From positions 186,406 through 250,405 of the forward strand of contig NZ_BMJM01000002.1 of assembly GCF_014643455.1 (NCBI RefSeq): a DNA stretch of 64,000 bases. The letters run 5' to 3'. The stretch comes from Sandarakinorhabdus glacialis. Its GTDB lineage: Bacteria > Pseudomonadota > Alphaproteobacteria > Sphingomonadales > Sphingomonadaceae. The notes below the pieces were generated by a model. That model did no database searches. It worked only from the letters and a program-made list of their open reading frames with translations, and was not told where the DNA came from. The stretch's first letter is position 1. Each line of letters begins with the position of its first letter. Shown here piece by piece: positions 6,687-14,484 of the stretch. Position numbers and translations under genes: made by a program.

Positions 6687-7987
6687 GCGGCGAAATCGCG
6701 GTCGAGGTGGCGCGACATGGCGAGTTGCGCGGCGGCGGCTGCGGCGGCGACGGGGACGAGAGCGAGTAAGGCCCAGCGCAGGCTGTCGGTGCCGTGGACG
6801 GGTTGCAGCGCGTCGCTGATCATGCCGATGAACAGCGGCCCGCCGCCGAGGCCGATAATGTTGAACATAAGCAGCAGGATAGCGGTGGCAGTGGCGCGGG
6901 CGCGGGGGGCGGTGAGGTTCTGGACGAGGGCGAGGGCGGGGGCGACATAGATGGTGCAGGCGGCCATCGGGATGAGGAGGAGGAGGAGCGACAGGCGCCA
7001 GTCCTCGACCCAGAGCGCTGCGATGAGGGTGGGTATGAGGATGAGGGTGGCGATGCCGGGGACGATGGCGTAGCTACGCGGCGACTTCAGCGCGCCGCGG
7101 CTGACGAGGGCGCCGCCGCCGAAGATGCCGATGCCGAAGGTGATGCCGGCGGCGGGGGCGAACCAGGTCGCCATGGCCGAAAGCGGCATGTGCTGGGTCC
7201 GCATCAGGAAGGCCGGGATCCAGTTTAGCATGCCATAGCTCACAAAAGCGGCGAGGCCGCTGGCTACCATCAGAAGGCGCAGGGACGGGGTGCGCAGGAA
7301 GGTGGTGAATACGGCGCCGAGGGGGAGGGCGGTTTCGGAAGGCTGGGCCTTGTCCATCTGGCCGCGGGCGGGTTCGCGGACGACGAGGATTAGCAAGGGC
7401 GCCAGGACGACGCCGACGAGGCCGATAGCTATGAAGGCGCCGCGCCAGCCGAACTGGGCAGCGGCCCAGCCACCGAAGGCGGCGCCGATGAAGACGCCGA
7501 GCGGGCCGTTGAGGGTGAACAGGCCGATGACCAGGGCGCGGCGCTCGGGCGGATAATAGTCGGCGAGGACCGAGACGGACGGGGCGGTTCCGCCGGCTTC
7601 GCCGACGCCGACGCCGAAGCGCAGCATGGCGAGCTGAGTGAACGAGGTAGCGAGGCCGCAGGCGGCGGTGAAGACGCTCCAGACGAGGCAGGCGGCGCCG
7701 ATCAGCCGGACGCGGTTCCAGCGGTCGGCGATCATCGCGGCCGGGATGCCCATGGCGGCGTAGAACAGTGCGAAGGCGAGGCCGGTGAGCAGGCCGAACT
7801 GGGTGTCGGTGAAGTGCATTTCGGTGCGGTTCGGCTCGACGAGGACCGAGAGCAGTTGGCGATCGACGAAGTTTATGGTGCCGACGGCGAACAGCATCCA
7901 GAGCGCGACGGTGCGGCGGGCGTTACCGGAGGCGGTTGGTGGGGCAAAGGCGTCCGTCGTCGTCGGCATGTTTCTGGCTTTCCCCAA
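6683..7987 (-). CDS. MFS transporter (spinster-like/anion-cation symporter type)
   Basis: A roughly 430-residue inner-membrane carrier with about twelve hydrophobic segments. The first is followed by a NFVDRQLLSVL motif and later by the cytoplasmic loop ADRWNRVR, both typical of spinster-type MFS proteins. The ATG at 7969 (MPTTTDAF) is an equally good start. It heads the minus-strand unit MFS-SDR-SnoaL-CMD and is divergent from another SDR, so it probably carries the substrate of the catabolic cluster. Confidence 0.85.
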   Translation of the reverse strand: MGKARNMPTTTDAFAPPTASGNARRTVALWMLFAVGTINFVDRQLLSVLVEPNRTEMHFTDTQFGLLTGLAFALFYAAMGIPAAMIADRWNRVRLIGAACLVWSVFTAACGLATSFTQLAMLRFGVGVGEAGGTAPSVSVLADYYPPERRALVIGLFTLNGPLGVFIGAAFGGWAAAQFGWRGAFIAIGLVGVVLAPLLILVVREPARGQMDKAQPSETALPLGAVFTTFLRTPSLRLLMVASGLAAFVSYGMLNWIPAFLMRTQHMPLSAMATWFAPAAGITFGIGIFGGGALVSRGALKSPRSYAIVPGIATLILIPTLIAALWVEDWRLSLLLLLIPMAACTIYVAPALALVQNLTAPRARATATAILLLMFNIIGLGGGPLFIGMISDALQPVHGTDSLRWALLALVPVAAAAAAAQLAMSRHLDRDFAA

Positions 7988-8011
7988 TGGCCGGTTGTCC
8001 GGCTCAGAAAA

Positions 8012-8039
8012 ACCTTAGGTCTTTAAGTATTACTGTCAA
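8012..8039 (-). promoter_or_regulatory. Possible promoter for the MFS unit
   Basis: On the minus strand: TTGACA (8034-8039), a 16-base spacer, then TAAGGT (8012-8017). The -35 box is good but the -10 is weak. A GTCAA half-site coincides with the -35 box, but a clean second arm is missing. Confidence 0.3.
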
Positions 8040-8076
8040 CGTGGTTTACGGTTGAACGGTAACGGGGAGAGGCTGG

Positions 8077-8844
8077 ATGAACATTCCGGGCAAGAGCGCG
8101 ATCGTCACCGGGGCGGCTTCGGGGATTGGGCGAGCAAGCGCGGTGGCGTTGGCGGCGCGCGGGGCGGCGCGGATCGTGCTGGTCGATGTCGATGCGGCGG
8201 GGCTGGCCGGGACGGCGGCGGCTATGGCGAGACATAGCGCGGTGGTGGAGCAGGTGGTGCTCGATCTTGCCGATATCGGAGCGACGGCGGACTGGTTTGC
8301 GGGGCAGGGGGCGGTCGATATCCTGCACAATAATGCCGGCGTGGTCTCGGGCGCGCCGCAGTTTCCGGATGCCGATGCCTTGCGGTTGCACTGGATCATC
8401 GACGTCAATTTGACCTCGCTGGTGACGGCGACGCAGATCATGGCGCAGGCGATGCGGGACAATGGTGGCGGGGTGATCGTCAATACGGTGTCGACGGTGG
8501 CGCTGGGGACGGGGTTTCGTGATGCGATGTATGCGACGACCAAAGCGGGGGTGATGATGTTCACGCGCTGCTGTGCGCCCCTCAAGGACGATTGGAACGT
8601 GCGCGTGGCGGCGGTGCTGCCGGGGCTGACCGATACGCCGATCCTGTTCAAGACGGGGGCGGATGGGGCGGCCGACTGGATGGCGCCGGTGCTGGCGAAC
8701 AATGAGCGGTGCTCGGCGGAGGATATCGCGGAGGGGGTGATCGACCTGGTCGAGGACGATGGGCTGGGCGGCGGGGCGTGGCTGGCGGTGCGGCGGATCG
8801 GGGGTGTGGTAGAGCGGCAGTGGGGGACGCATGACTCGCTATAG
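8077..8844 (+). CDS. Short-chain dehydrogenase/reductase
   Basis: A 255-residue SDR with TGAASGIG (about 11-18), VDVD after strand two (NAD preference), NNAG, the Ser of NTVST and the Tyr/Lys of MYATTKAG. The ATG at 8077 follows GGGGAGAGG, a good ribosome binding site. It is transcribed divergently from the MFS unit and converges on a GST gene. It is distinct in sequence from the SDR at 5799-6686, so it probably handles a different step. Confidence 0.85.
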   Translation: MNIPGKSAIVTGAASGIGRASAVALAARGAARIVLVDVDAAGLAGTAAAMARHSAVVEQVVLDLADIGATADWFAGQGAVDILHNNAGVVSGAPQFPDADALRLHWIIDVNLTSLVTATQIMAQAMRDNGGGVIVNTVSTVALGTGFRDAMYATTKAGVMMFTRCCAPLKDDWNVRVAAVLPGLTDTPILFKTGADGAADWMAPVLANNERCSAEDIAEGVIDLVEDDGLGGGAWLAVRRIGGVVERQWGTHDSL

Positions 8845-8852
8845 CAGGGAGT

Positions 8853-8883
8853 AACTGGGTCCCGGGTCGAGCCCGGGATGACA
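8853..8883. repeat. Dispersed palindromic repeat family R1, copy 2
   Basis: AACTGGGTCCCGGGTCGAGC followed by CCGGGATGACA lies between a convergent SDR and GST gene, starting nine bases after the SDR stop. It may act as a shared transcript 3' end. Confidence 0.85.
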
Positions 8884-8888
8884 GGTAT

Positions 8889-9602
8889 TTATGAGAGCGT
8901 TGGGGCGCGGAGCATGTTGTCGCCGAACAGGTTGGACCATTGTTCGGGGGTGAGCATGGGGCGGGCGCTCGAGAGGTTGGCGGTGTTGGTGACGCCGGTG
9001 CCGGCCTGGACGGCAGGGCGGGCGGCGATGGTGTCGAACCAGCGGCGGATTGACGGGTATTCATCGAGGTTGAGGCCGATGGCGCGGATGGCGCGGGTCC
9101 AGGGCCAGACGGCGATATCGGCGATCGAGTATTCCTCGGCGAGATATTCGGCTTCGCGGAGGCGGCCTTCGAGGACGTGGAGGAGCCGGATGGTCTCGTT
9201 GCGGTAGCGCTCGATGGGGTAGGCCTGGCCTTCCGGGGCGTAGCGGATGAAGTGGTGGGCCTGGCCCTGCATCGGGCCAAAGCTCGCCATCTGCCACATC
9301 AGCCATTGCTGGGCCTGGCTGCGGCGGCGGGCGTCGGTGGGGAGGAGTTGCCCGGATTTCTCGGCGAGGTAGAGGAGGATGGCGCCGGATTCGAAGACCG
9401 CGAGGGGTTCACCGCCGCCGATGGGATCGGTGTCGACGATGGCGGGCAGCCGGCCGTTGGGGTTTATCATCCGGTAGGCGGGGGTGAGGTGATCGCCCTT
9501 CAACATGTCCATGGCAATGAGCTGATGGTCGAGGCCGATTTCGGCGAGCATCATCGAGACCTTGTGGCCGTTGGGGGTCGGGGTGAAATAGACGTGGATC
9601 AT
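8889..9602 (-). CDS. Glutathione S-transferase, YfcG/Nu-class-like (GST A)
   Basis: A 237-residue protein with a thioredoxin-like N-terminal half carrying TPNGHK (about 9-14), the motif of YfcG/Ure2p-like GSTs. It has the FESGAILLYLAEK glutathione-binding segment and an all-helical C-terminal half (SIADIAVWPW). Family members reduce disulfides or cleave ethers and thioethers with glutathione. Its ATG overlaps the stop of the SnoaL-like gene (ATGA), making it the third gene of the TonB receptor-SnoaL-GST operon. The C-terminus (PEQWSNLFGDN) matches the frameshifted GST at 12993. Confidence 0.88.
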   Translation of the reverse strand: MIHVYFTPTPNGHKVSMMLAEIGLDHQLIAMDMLKGDHLTPAYRMINPNGRLPAIVDTDPIGGGEPLAVFESGAILLYLAEKSGQLLPTDARRRSQAQQWLMWQMASFGPMQGQAHHFIRYAPEGQAYPIERYRNETIRLLHVLEGRLREAEYLAEEYSIADIAVWPWTRAIRAIGLNLDEYPSIRRWFDTIAARPAVQAGTGVTNTANLSSARPMLTPEQWSNLFGDNMLRAPTLS

Positions 9603-10084
9603 GCGGGATGTCTTTCGGCGAAGATGGCGCGGGCCGCGGCGAAACAGGCGTCGAATGCGGGGCGCCCGGTCGGGTAGCCGATAACGGCCAGGGTGACGCC
9701 GGTGATCAGCCAGGCGTCGGCGGAGCGCCTGAGGTCGTGGCGGTAGCGGCCGATCAGTTGCGCGGACGGGGTGCCGGCGACGAAATGCTGGGCGTCAACG
9801 ATGCTGGTGACGACGGCGGTGTCGCCGGTGATCACGGCGTCGAGGTTGTGGAGTTGATGCGCGGTGGCGTTAAAGCCTTCGAGGGTGCGGCAGCGATCGG
9901 TCCAGTCGTCGGCGGAGATCGTCGCCGTGATCGAGCCGATGGCGGCATAGTCGATGGCGATGGTGTCGGCGAACAGCGCGCGGTAGCCGGGCCAGTCGCG
10001 GGCGTCGAGCGCGGTTGCGTAGCCGGCGACGACCGCGATCGCTGCCTGCCTGTCGAGGAAGGCGGCGATCGCGGCGGCGTCCAT
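9599..10084 (-). CDS. SnoaL-like/nuclear transport factor 2 family protein
   Basis: A 161-residue protein with the NTF2-like pattern: YATALDARDWPGYRALFAD, then an ID-rich strand, HQLHNLDAVITGD and YRHDLRRSADAWLITG. The acidic and His residues resemble ring-hydroxylating dioxygenase small-subunit-like and polyketide-cyclase-like members, which work as isomerases or hydratases. It lies two bases downstream of the TonB receptor and overlaps the GST, so uptake and modification are co-expressed. Confidence 0.8.
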   Translation of the reverse strand: MDAAAIAAFLDRQAAIAVVAGYATALDARDWPGYRALFADTIAIDYAAIGSITATISADDWTDRCRTLEGFNATAHQLHNLDAVITGDTAVVTSIVDAQHFVAGTPSAQLIGRYRHDLRRSADAWLITGVTLAVIGYPTGRPAFDACFAAARAIFAERHPA

Positions 10085-10086
10085 GG

Positions 10087-12357
10087 TCAGAACTTGAAGC
10101 CGGCTTCGATGGCGATGTTCCGGGTCGGTTCGAGGTAGAGGATGACGCGCGGTACGGCGGTGATCGGCGCCGGCAGGTTGAAGGCGCTGCCGGTGGTGCG
10201 CTGGTTGGTCAGGTTCTTGCCGACCAGGGCGACGTGCCAGCTGTTGTCTTGCGCCGCCAGCTGCAAGCGCAGATCGACTTTGGCAAAGCCTTGCTGGATG
10301 CCGAAGACGGGGCTTTGATTGTCCGAATTATAGAATTTCGAGCGGCCGGCGACGATGCCGGTGGCGTCGAAGCGGAGGGTTTCCGACAGGTCGAAGCGGC
10401 CGTGCGCCTGGAGGTTGCCGGTGAACTTCGACGAATAGGCAGGGGCGACGCCGGCGAGATTGTTGGTGGCTGGCCGGCAGGTCGCCGGCTGGCTGGCGAG
10501 GCAGGCGGCGCCGGGATAATCGTCGTACTTGATGTCCTGGTACGACGCCGAGGCGGTGATATCGAAATTGGGGGCGGGGAAGACACTGAGCGTGCCTTCG
10601 ATGCCCTTCGACGTGGCGCTGGCGGCGTTGCCGGTCAGGTAGGTCGAGCTGGCGGGTTGATACACCGAGACCTGCAGGTCCTCGAACTGGGTGTTGTAGA
10701 TCGAGACATTGGCAACGACATTGCCGTCGGCAAAAGTCGATTTTATGCCGGCTTCGTAGTTGCGCGAACGCTCCGGACGGAAGGTGAAGGTGGCGTTGGT
10801 GGTGCCGAGCGTGTTGCTCACGAACCCGCCCGATTTCGAGCCGCGGCCGTAGGTTGCATAGACCATGATGCGGTCGTTGATGTCGTACTGGATGGTTGCC
10901 GACGGATCGGTGTTGCTCTCATCGATGGTGCCGACAGCGCTCGAGATCGGGCGGATGGCGAAGGGGCCATACACCAGCCGCGAAGCGAAATCGCCGTCCT
11001 TGTGGGTGTGGGTGTAGCGCAGGCTCCCGATCAGGCGCAGCTGGTCGCTGACATGGACGGTGGCCTGGCCGAAGAACGAATAGGATTCGGCTTCCTGGTT
11101 GAAGCGGCTGTCGATGCGGCCGAAATAGGGGCTGCCGAACAGGTTGAGGATATTGAAGCCCTGGAGCTGGTCGAGGGTGTAGTTTGATTTGTCGTAATAG
11201 GCGCCGACGATATATTCGAGCGTCTTGCCGGTCGGCGACAACAGCCGGATCTCCTGCGAGAACTGGTCGAAGCGTTCGGGGAATGAGTTGTAAACCGAAT
11301 TGTTGGTAACGGTGCCGCCGCCGCCGGGAATTGTCTGGTCGAAGCCATTGACGGTGTTGGCGCTGAACCAGGAATAGCCGGTGACCGAGGTCAGGGTGAA
11401 TTCGCCGAGCGCCAGGTTGCCGGTGCCCGAGACAATGACCGACTCGTTCTGGGTGCCTTCGGGTCCGAGGGCCGACTCCTGGAGGAAGCGTGTCGTGCCG
11501 GGCTTCTGCTCGGTGTTGATGGGGCTCGAGACGGTGATGCCGCCGACGATGTCGCGGTTGGCATATTCGACGCGGGCGGTGAAATCGAAGTTGTCGGAGG
11601 GCGCCCATGCCATAGTGAGGCGGCCGACCTGTTGCTTGGTCTGGGGTTCGTCCTGTTCGGTGGCGCGGTTGTAGATATAGCCGTCCTGGTCGAGGAACTT
11701 GAAGGCAAGCCGCACGCCGAGGGTGTCGGTAAGCGGGCCGGCGACCCAGCCCCAGACGTCGGGGCCCTTGAAATCGAAATTGTAGAGGCCGTTGACTTCG
11801 GCCTGGAAGGTCTTGGTCGGGCCGGCCGAGACAATGTTGATGGCACCGGCGGCGGTGTTCTTGCCGAACAGCGCGCCTTGTGGCCCGCGCAGGACCTCGA
11901 CGCGGGCGAGATCGAAGAAGGGCGCCTGGGCCTGGCGCGAACGGCCGGCGTAGATGCCGTCGACATAGAGCGAGACCGACTGGTCGAAGGCGAAGTTGGC
12001 GGGTGGGGAGCCGAAGCCGCGGATGTAGATGACGTCGTTGCCGGCGGTCGATTGGACAAAGACGTTGGGGATGAGGTTCATCGCGCCCTTGATGTCGTTG
12101 ACCTGGAAATCGCTCAACTGCTTGCCGGAGACGACGGAGATCGAGATTGGCACGTCTTGCAGACGCTGCTCGCGCTTTTGCGCGGTGACGACGATTTCGG
12201 CCATTGTCGTCGTGTTGTCGTCGGCGGCTGCCGACAGCGAGGAAGCTGGTGCCGGCGCGCCGGCTGCGGGGGCTTGCTGCGCTGTTGCCGTGCCGGCTGC
12301 CGCGATCGCGACGGCGAGTGCCGCGGTCGACACCATTATGTTGTTGATTGGCCGCAT
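10087..12357 (-). CDS. TonB-dependent outer-membrane receptor
   Basis: A 756-residue receptor. The signal peptide ends near ATAQQA. An N-terminal plug domain carries EIVVTAQKREQRLQDVPISI (the TonB-box/plug start), IYIRGFG and VEVLRGPQGALFGKNTAAGAINI. The C-terminal beta-barrel ends in IAIEAGFKF with a terminal aromatic. The ATG at 12357 was preferred because it starts the signal peptide and follows a GGGGGG stretch. Sphingomonad receptors of this type import hydrophobic or plant-derived molecules. The gene heads an operon with SnoaL-like and GST genes from the promoter at 12435-12463. Confidence 0.92.
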   Translation of the reverse strand: MRPINNIMVSTAALAVAIAAAGTATAQQAPAAGAPAPASSLSAAADDNTTTMAEIVVTAQKREQRLQDVPISISVVSGKQLSDFQVNDIKGAMNLIPNVFVQSTAGNDVIYIRGFGSPPANFAFDQSVSLYVDGIYAGRSRQAQAPFFDLARVEVLRGPQGALFGKNTAAGAINIVSAGPTKTFQAEVNGLYNFDFKGPDVWGWVAGPLTDTLGVRLAFKFLDQDGYIYNRATEQDEPQTKQQVGRLTMAWAPSDNFDFTARVEYANRDIVGGITVSSPINTEQKPGTTRFLQESALGPEGTQNESVIVSGTGNLALGEFTLTSVTGYSWFSANTVNGFDQTIPGGGGTVTNNSVYNSFPERFDQFSQEIRLLSPTGKTLEYIVGAYYDKSNYTLDQLQGFNILNLFGSPYFGRIDSRFNQEAESYSFFGQATVHVSDQLRLIGSLRYTHTHKDGDFASRLVYGPFAIRPISSAVGTIDESNTDPSATIQYDINDRIMVYATYGRGSKSGGFVSNTLGTTNATFTFRPERSRNYEAGIKSTFADGNVVANVSIYNTQFEDLQVSVYQPASSTYLTGNAASATSKGIEGTLSVFPAPNFDITASASYQDIKYDDYPGAACLASQPATCRPATNNLAGVAPAYSSKFTGNLQAHGRFDLSETLRFDATGIVAGRSKFYNSDNQSPVFGIQQGFAKVDLRLQLAAQDNSWHVALVGKNLTNQRTTGSAFNLPAPITAVPRVILYLEPTRNIAIEAGFKF

Positions 12358-12415
12358 ATTGTATCCCCCCATGTGTCGTCGGCTGCTCCGGATCGTTTGT
12401 CCGGGTTTGCTAACC

Positions 12416-12430
12416 GTCAATTTTATTGAC
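12416..12430. promoter_or_regulatory. Candidate operator GTCAA-N5-TTGAC (site 2)
   Basis: GTCAATTTTATTGAC is a perfect inverted repeat. It covers the expected start point of the leftward receptor promoter and the -35 box of the rightward DUF3237 promoter. It has the same arms and spacing as site 1 at 4726-4740. Confidence 0.5.
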
Positions 12431-12453
12431 CCTTAGTATACGAATGATATTCA
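12426..12453 (+). promoter_or_regulatory. Possible promoter for DUF3237/GST B
   Basis: TTGACC (12426-12431), 16 bases, then TATTCA (12448-12453). The expected transcript start is near 12460, about 27 bases before the chosen GTG. Confidence 0.4.
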
Positions 12454-12463
12454 GGGTTGTCTA
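12435..12463 (-). promoter_or_regulatory. Sigma-70-type promoter for the TonB receptor operon
   Basis: On the minus strand: TAGACA (12458-12463), a 17-base spacer, then TATACT (12435-12440). Transcription should begin inside the inverted repeat at 12416-12430. Confidence 0.6.
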
Positions 12464-12486
12464 CAGCCGAGCGAGGGAAACTGCCT

Positions 12487-12993
12487 GTGAACGATGATCG
12501 CGCTTTCGCCAGCTTGCCGGGCCTGTCGGGGGAATTCCTGGCGACGGTCGACTTTGAGGTCGGCGGCGGCATCATGGACCTGGGCCGGTCGCCGTGGGGC
12601 AGCCGGCGCGTCGGCTATATCAGCGGCGGGCGGTTTTTGGGGCCGGGATTGTCGGGCATCGTGCTGCCGGGCGGAGGCAACTGGTCGCAATTGGGGGTGC
12701 TGGAAAACGGCGATTCGGTGGGGACGTTCGATGCGCGGGCGGTGTGGCGAACCGATGACGACAGCCTGATCTACCTGACCTATTCCGGGCGCAGCGTGGT
12801 GCCGGATGCGGTGCGGCGGGCGTTCGCCGATCCGGCGGCGCCGGTGGTCGATCCGGCGCTGTATTACCTGCGGATCGCGGTGGTGTTCGAGACGGCGAGC
12901 AGCGTGCATGGCTGGCTCAATGGGGTGCTGGCGGTCGGCATGGGCGAACGCACCGCGGCGGGCGTGCGGCACCAGCTTTTCAAGGTGTCGTGA
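12487..12993 (+). CDS. DUF3237 family protein
   Basis: A 168-residue protein with the DUF3237 beta-barrel pattern: GGRFLGPGLSGIVLPGGGNW, then DARAVWRTDDDSLIYLTYSG and a C-terminal YYLRIAVVFETAS..HGWLNGVLAVGMGER. GTG at 12487 is preferred over the upstream TTG at 12457 because GAGGG lies about ten bases before it. The family has no established reaction but recurs in aromatic and terpenoid catabolic clusters. The stop overlaps the ATG of the next GST gene (TGATG), so the two are coupled. Confidence 0.8.
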   Translation: MNDDRAFASLPGLSGEFLATVDFEVGGGIMDLGRSPWGSRRVGYISGGRFLGPGLSGIVLPGGGNWSQLGVLENGDSVGTFDARAVWRTDDDSLIYLTYSGRSVVPDAVRRAFADPAAPVVDPALYYLRIAVVFETASSVHGWLNGVLAVGMGERTAAGVRHQLFKVS

Positions 12994-13696
12994 TGATCGA
13001 CCTGCATTATTGCGCGACGCCGAACGGGCAGAAGATCGCCATCATGCTCGAGGAAACCGGATTGGCGTACCGGGTGATTCCGTACGATATATTCGATGGT
13101 GACCAGCTGACGGCGGCATTCGGCCGGATCAATCCCAATCACAAGCTGCCGGCGATCGTCGATGGGGGTGTTGCGGTTTTCGAGTCGGGGGCGATCCTGC
13201 AGTATCTGGCGGAAAAAGCGGGGCAGTTTTTGCCGGTTTCGGGATCGGCGCGGGCATCTGTGCTGTCGTGGCTGACCTGGCAGGTGGCGGGACTGGGTCC
13301 GATGGGGGGACAAGCGAGCCACTTCCTGCGCTATGCACCTGCCGGGCAGGATTATGCCGTGGAGCGCTATACGCGTGAGCTGGCGCGGTTGCTGGCGGTG
13401 CTCGAACGGCGACTGGCCGAGAGCCTGTATGTCGGTGGGGCAGAATACAGCATTGCCGACATGGCGATTTTTCCGGGACGGCGGTGTCGGGGTCGATCGG
13501 AGTCGGCGGCGGGGATTTTCCGGCGACGCGGGACTGGATGGAGCGGGTGCGGGCGCGGCCGGCGGTGGTGCGGGCGATGACGCGGGCGGACCTGGTGCCG
13601 CCGGCGAAGTATACGGGGCGGCAGCAGGTGCTGAGTGCGCGTGAGTGGTCGAACATGTTTGGCGATGCGATGCATGGGGCGGTGCGAGGGTTTTAG
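12993..13696 (+). pseudogene. Glutathione S-transferase, YfcG-like (GST B), with -1 frameshift
   Basis: The first frame encodes a good Nu-class GST (TPNGQK near residue 10, FESGAILQYLAEK, YSIADMAIFP) up to about 13475. It then turns into Arg/Gly-rich nonsense ending at 13580. The plus-two frame continues the family sequence (DFPATRDWMERVRARPAVVRAM, then AREWSNMFGDAM) to 13696. Restoring one base after CCG at 13473-13475 gives IFPWTAV, matching the FPW/WPW seen in GST A. So one nucleotide is missing, either by real mutation or by sequencing error. The sequence on both sides is otherwise intact, which suggests a recent event or an error. Confidence 0.85.
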
Positions 13697-13740
13697 GGCC
13701 CGCCGGCGTTCGGGGTATGGCCGGCGAAAGCTCGCGTGGG

Positions 13741-13770
13741 GCGCGATGGAAACGAGTTCAGCATGACGGA
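13741..13770. repeat. Dispersed repeat family R3, truncated copy
   Basis: GCGCGATGGAAACGAGTTCA then GCATGACGGA matches R3, but the left arm of the hairpin (ATGCTG) is missing. Full copies lie at 16722 and 35752. It sits between convergent GST genes. Confidence 0.7.
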
Positions 13771-13773
13771 TTC

Positions 13774-14484
13774 CTACCTGTTGTGCTGGCGGTTGCCCCA
13801 GAGGATCGAGCGGTGTTCTTCGGTGAAGCCGGTGAAGCCGGTGAAGCCGCCTTCGATGGTTTCGGCGCGGGCGACGCCGACGGTCATGCCTTTGGCGACG
13901 GCGGGGCGGGCGAGCATGGCGGTGGCCCAGCGTTCGACGTTGGGGAAGCTGCCGGCATTGTCGATGAGCTGGCGGCGGAGATAGGGCAGGGTGGCCATGT
14001 CGGCGATGGTGTAGGTGTCGCCGGCGAGCCATTCGGCGACAGCTAGGCGGCCGTCGAGGACGCGCATCAGGCGGTCGACTTCGCGAGAATAGCGCTGGAT
14101 CGAATATTCGTGGCGATCGGCGGCGTAGTGGGTGAAGTGCGCTTCCTGGCCGAACATCGGGCCGATGCCAGAGACCTGGAACATCAGCCATTGCCAGCAG
14201 ATGGCGCGGGCGGCGGGATCGGCGGGCGTGAATTTGCCGGTCCTTTCAGCGAGGTAGAGCAGGGTGGCGCCAGTTTCCCAGAGGATGAACTCGCCGCCGC
14301 CCGGGCCGTCTTCGTCGACGATGACCGGCGTCTTGTTGTTGGGGTTGAGCGCGAGGAAGGCCGGGGTCAGCTGGTCGCCGGCGAGGATGTCGACGGGCTC
14401 GAGCCGCCACGGCAGCTCCATTTCGAGGAGCGCGATGGCGATCTTGCGGGCGTTGGGGGTCGGGCCGCCGTGGAGGATGATCAT
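13774..14484 (-). CDS. Glutathione S-transferase, YfcG-like (GST C)
   Basis: A 236-residue GST with TPNARK (about 9-14), NPNNKTPVIVDED and WETGATLLYLAERTGKF in the glutathione-binding half, and helical YTIADMATLPYLRR in the C-terminal half. It is more distant from GST A and B than they are from each other. Near the C-terminus a 9-bp tandem repeat gives GFTGFTGFTEE. The ATG overlaps the CoA-transferase stop (ATGA), so a CoA-transfer step and a glutathione step are co-expressed. Confidence 0.87.
   Translation of the reverse strand: MIILHGGPTPNARKIAIALLEMELPWRLEPVDILAGDQLTPAFLALNPNNKTPVIVDEDGPGGGEFILWETGATLLYLAERTGKFTPADPAARAICWQWLMFQVSGIGPMFGQEAHFTHYAADRHEYSIQRYSREVDRLMRVLDGRLAVAEWLAGDTYTIADMATLPYLRRQLIDNAGSFPNVERWATAMLARPAVAKGMTVGVARAETIEGGFTGFTGFTEEHRSILWGNRQHNR
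13822..13848. repeat. 9-bp tandem repeat, three copies, inside GST C
   Basis: GGTGAAGCC is repeated three times and encodes the Gly-Phe-Thr triplets near the C-terminus. Being in multiples of three, copy-number change would not break the frame. Confidence 0.85.

Noticed and set aside
12990-13580. GST B read as a complete shorter protein
   Set aside because: The last 35 codons of this frame are unlike any GST, while the next frame continues the family to 13696.
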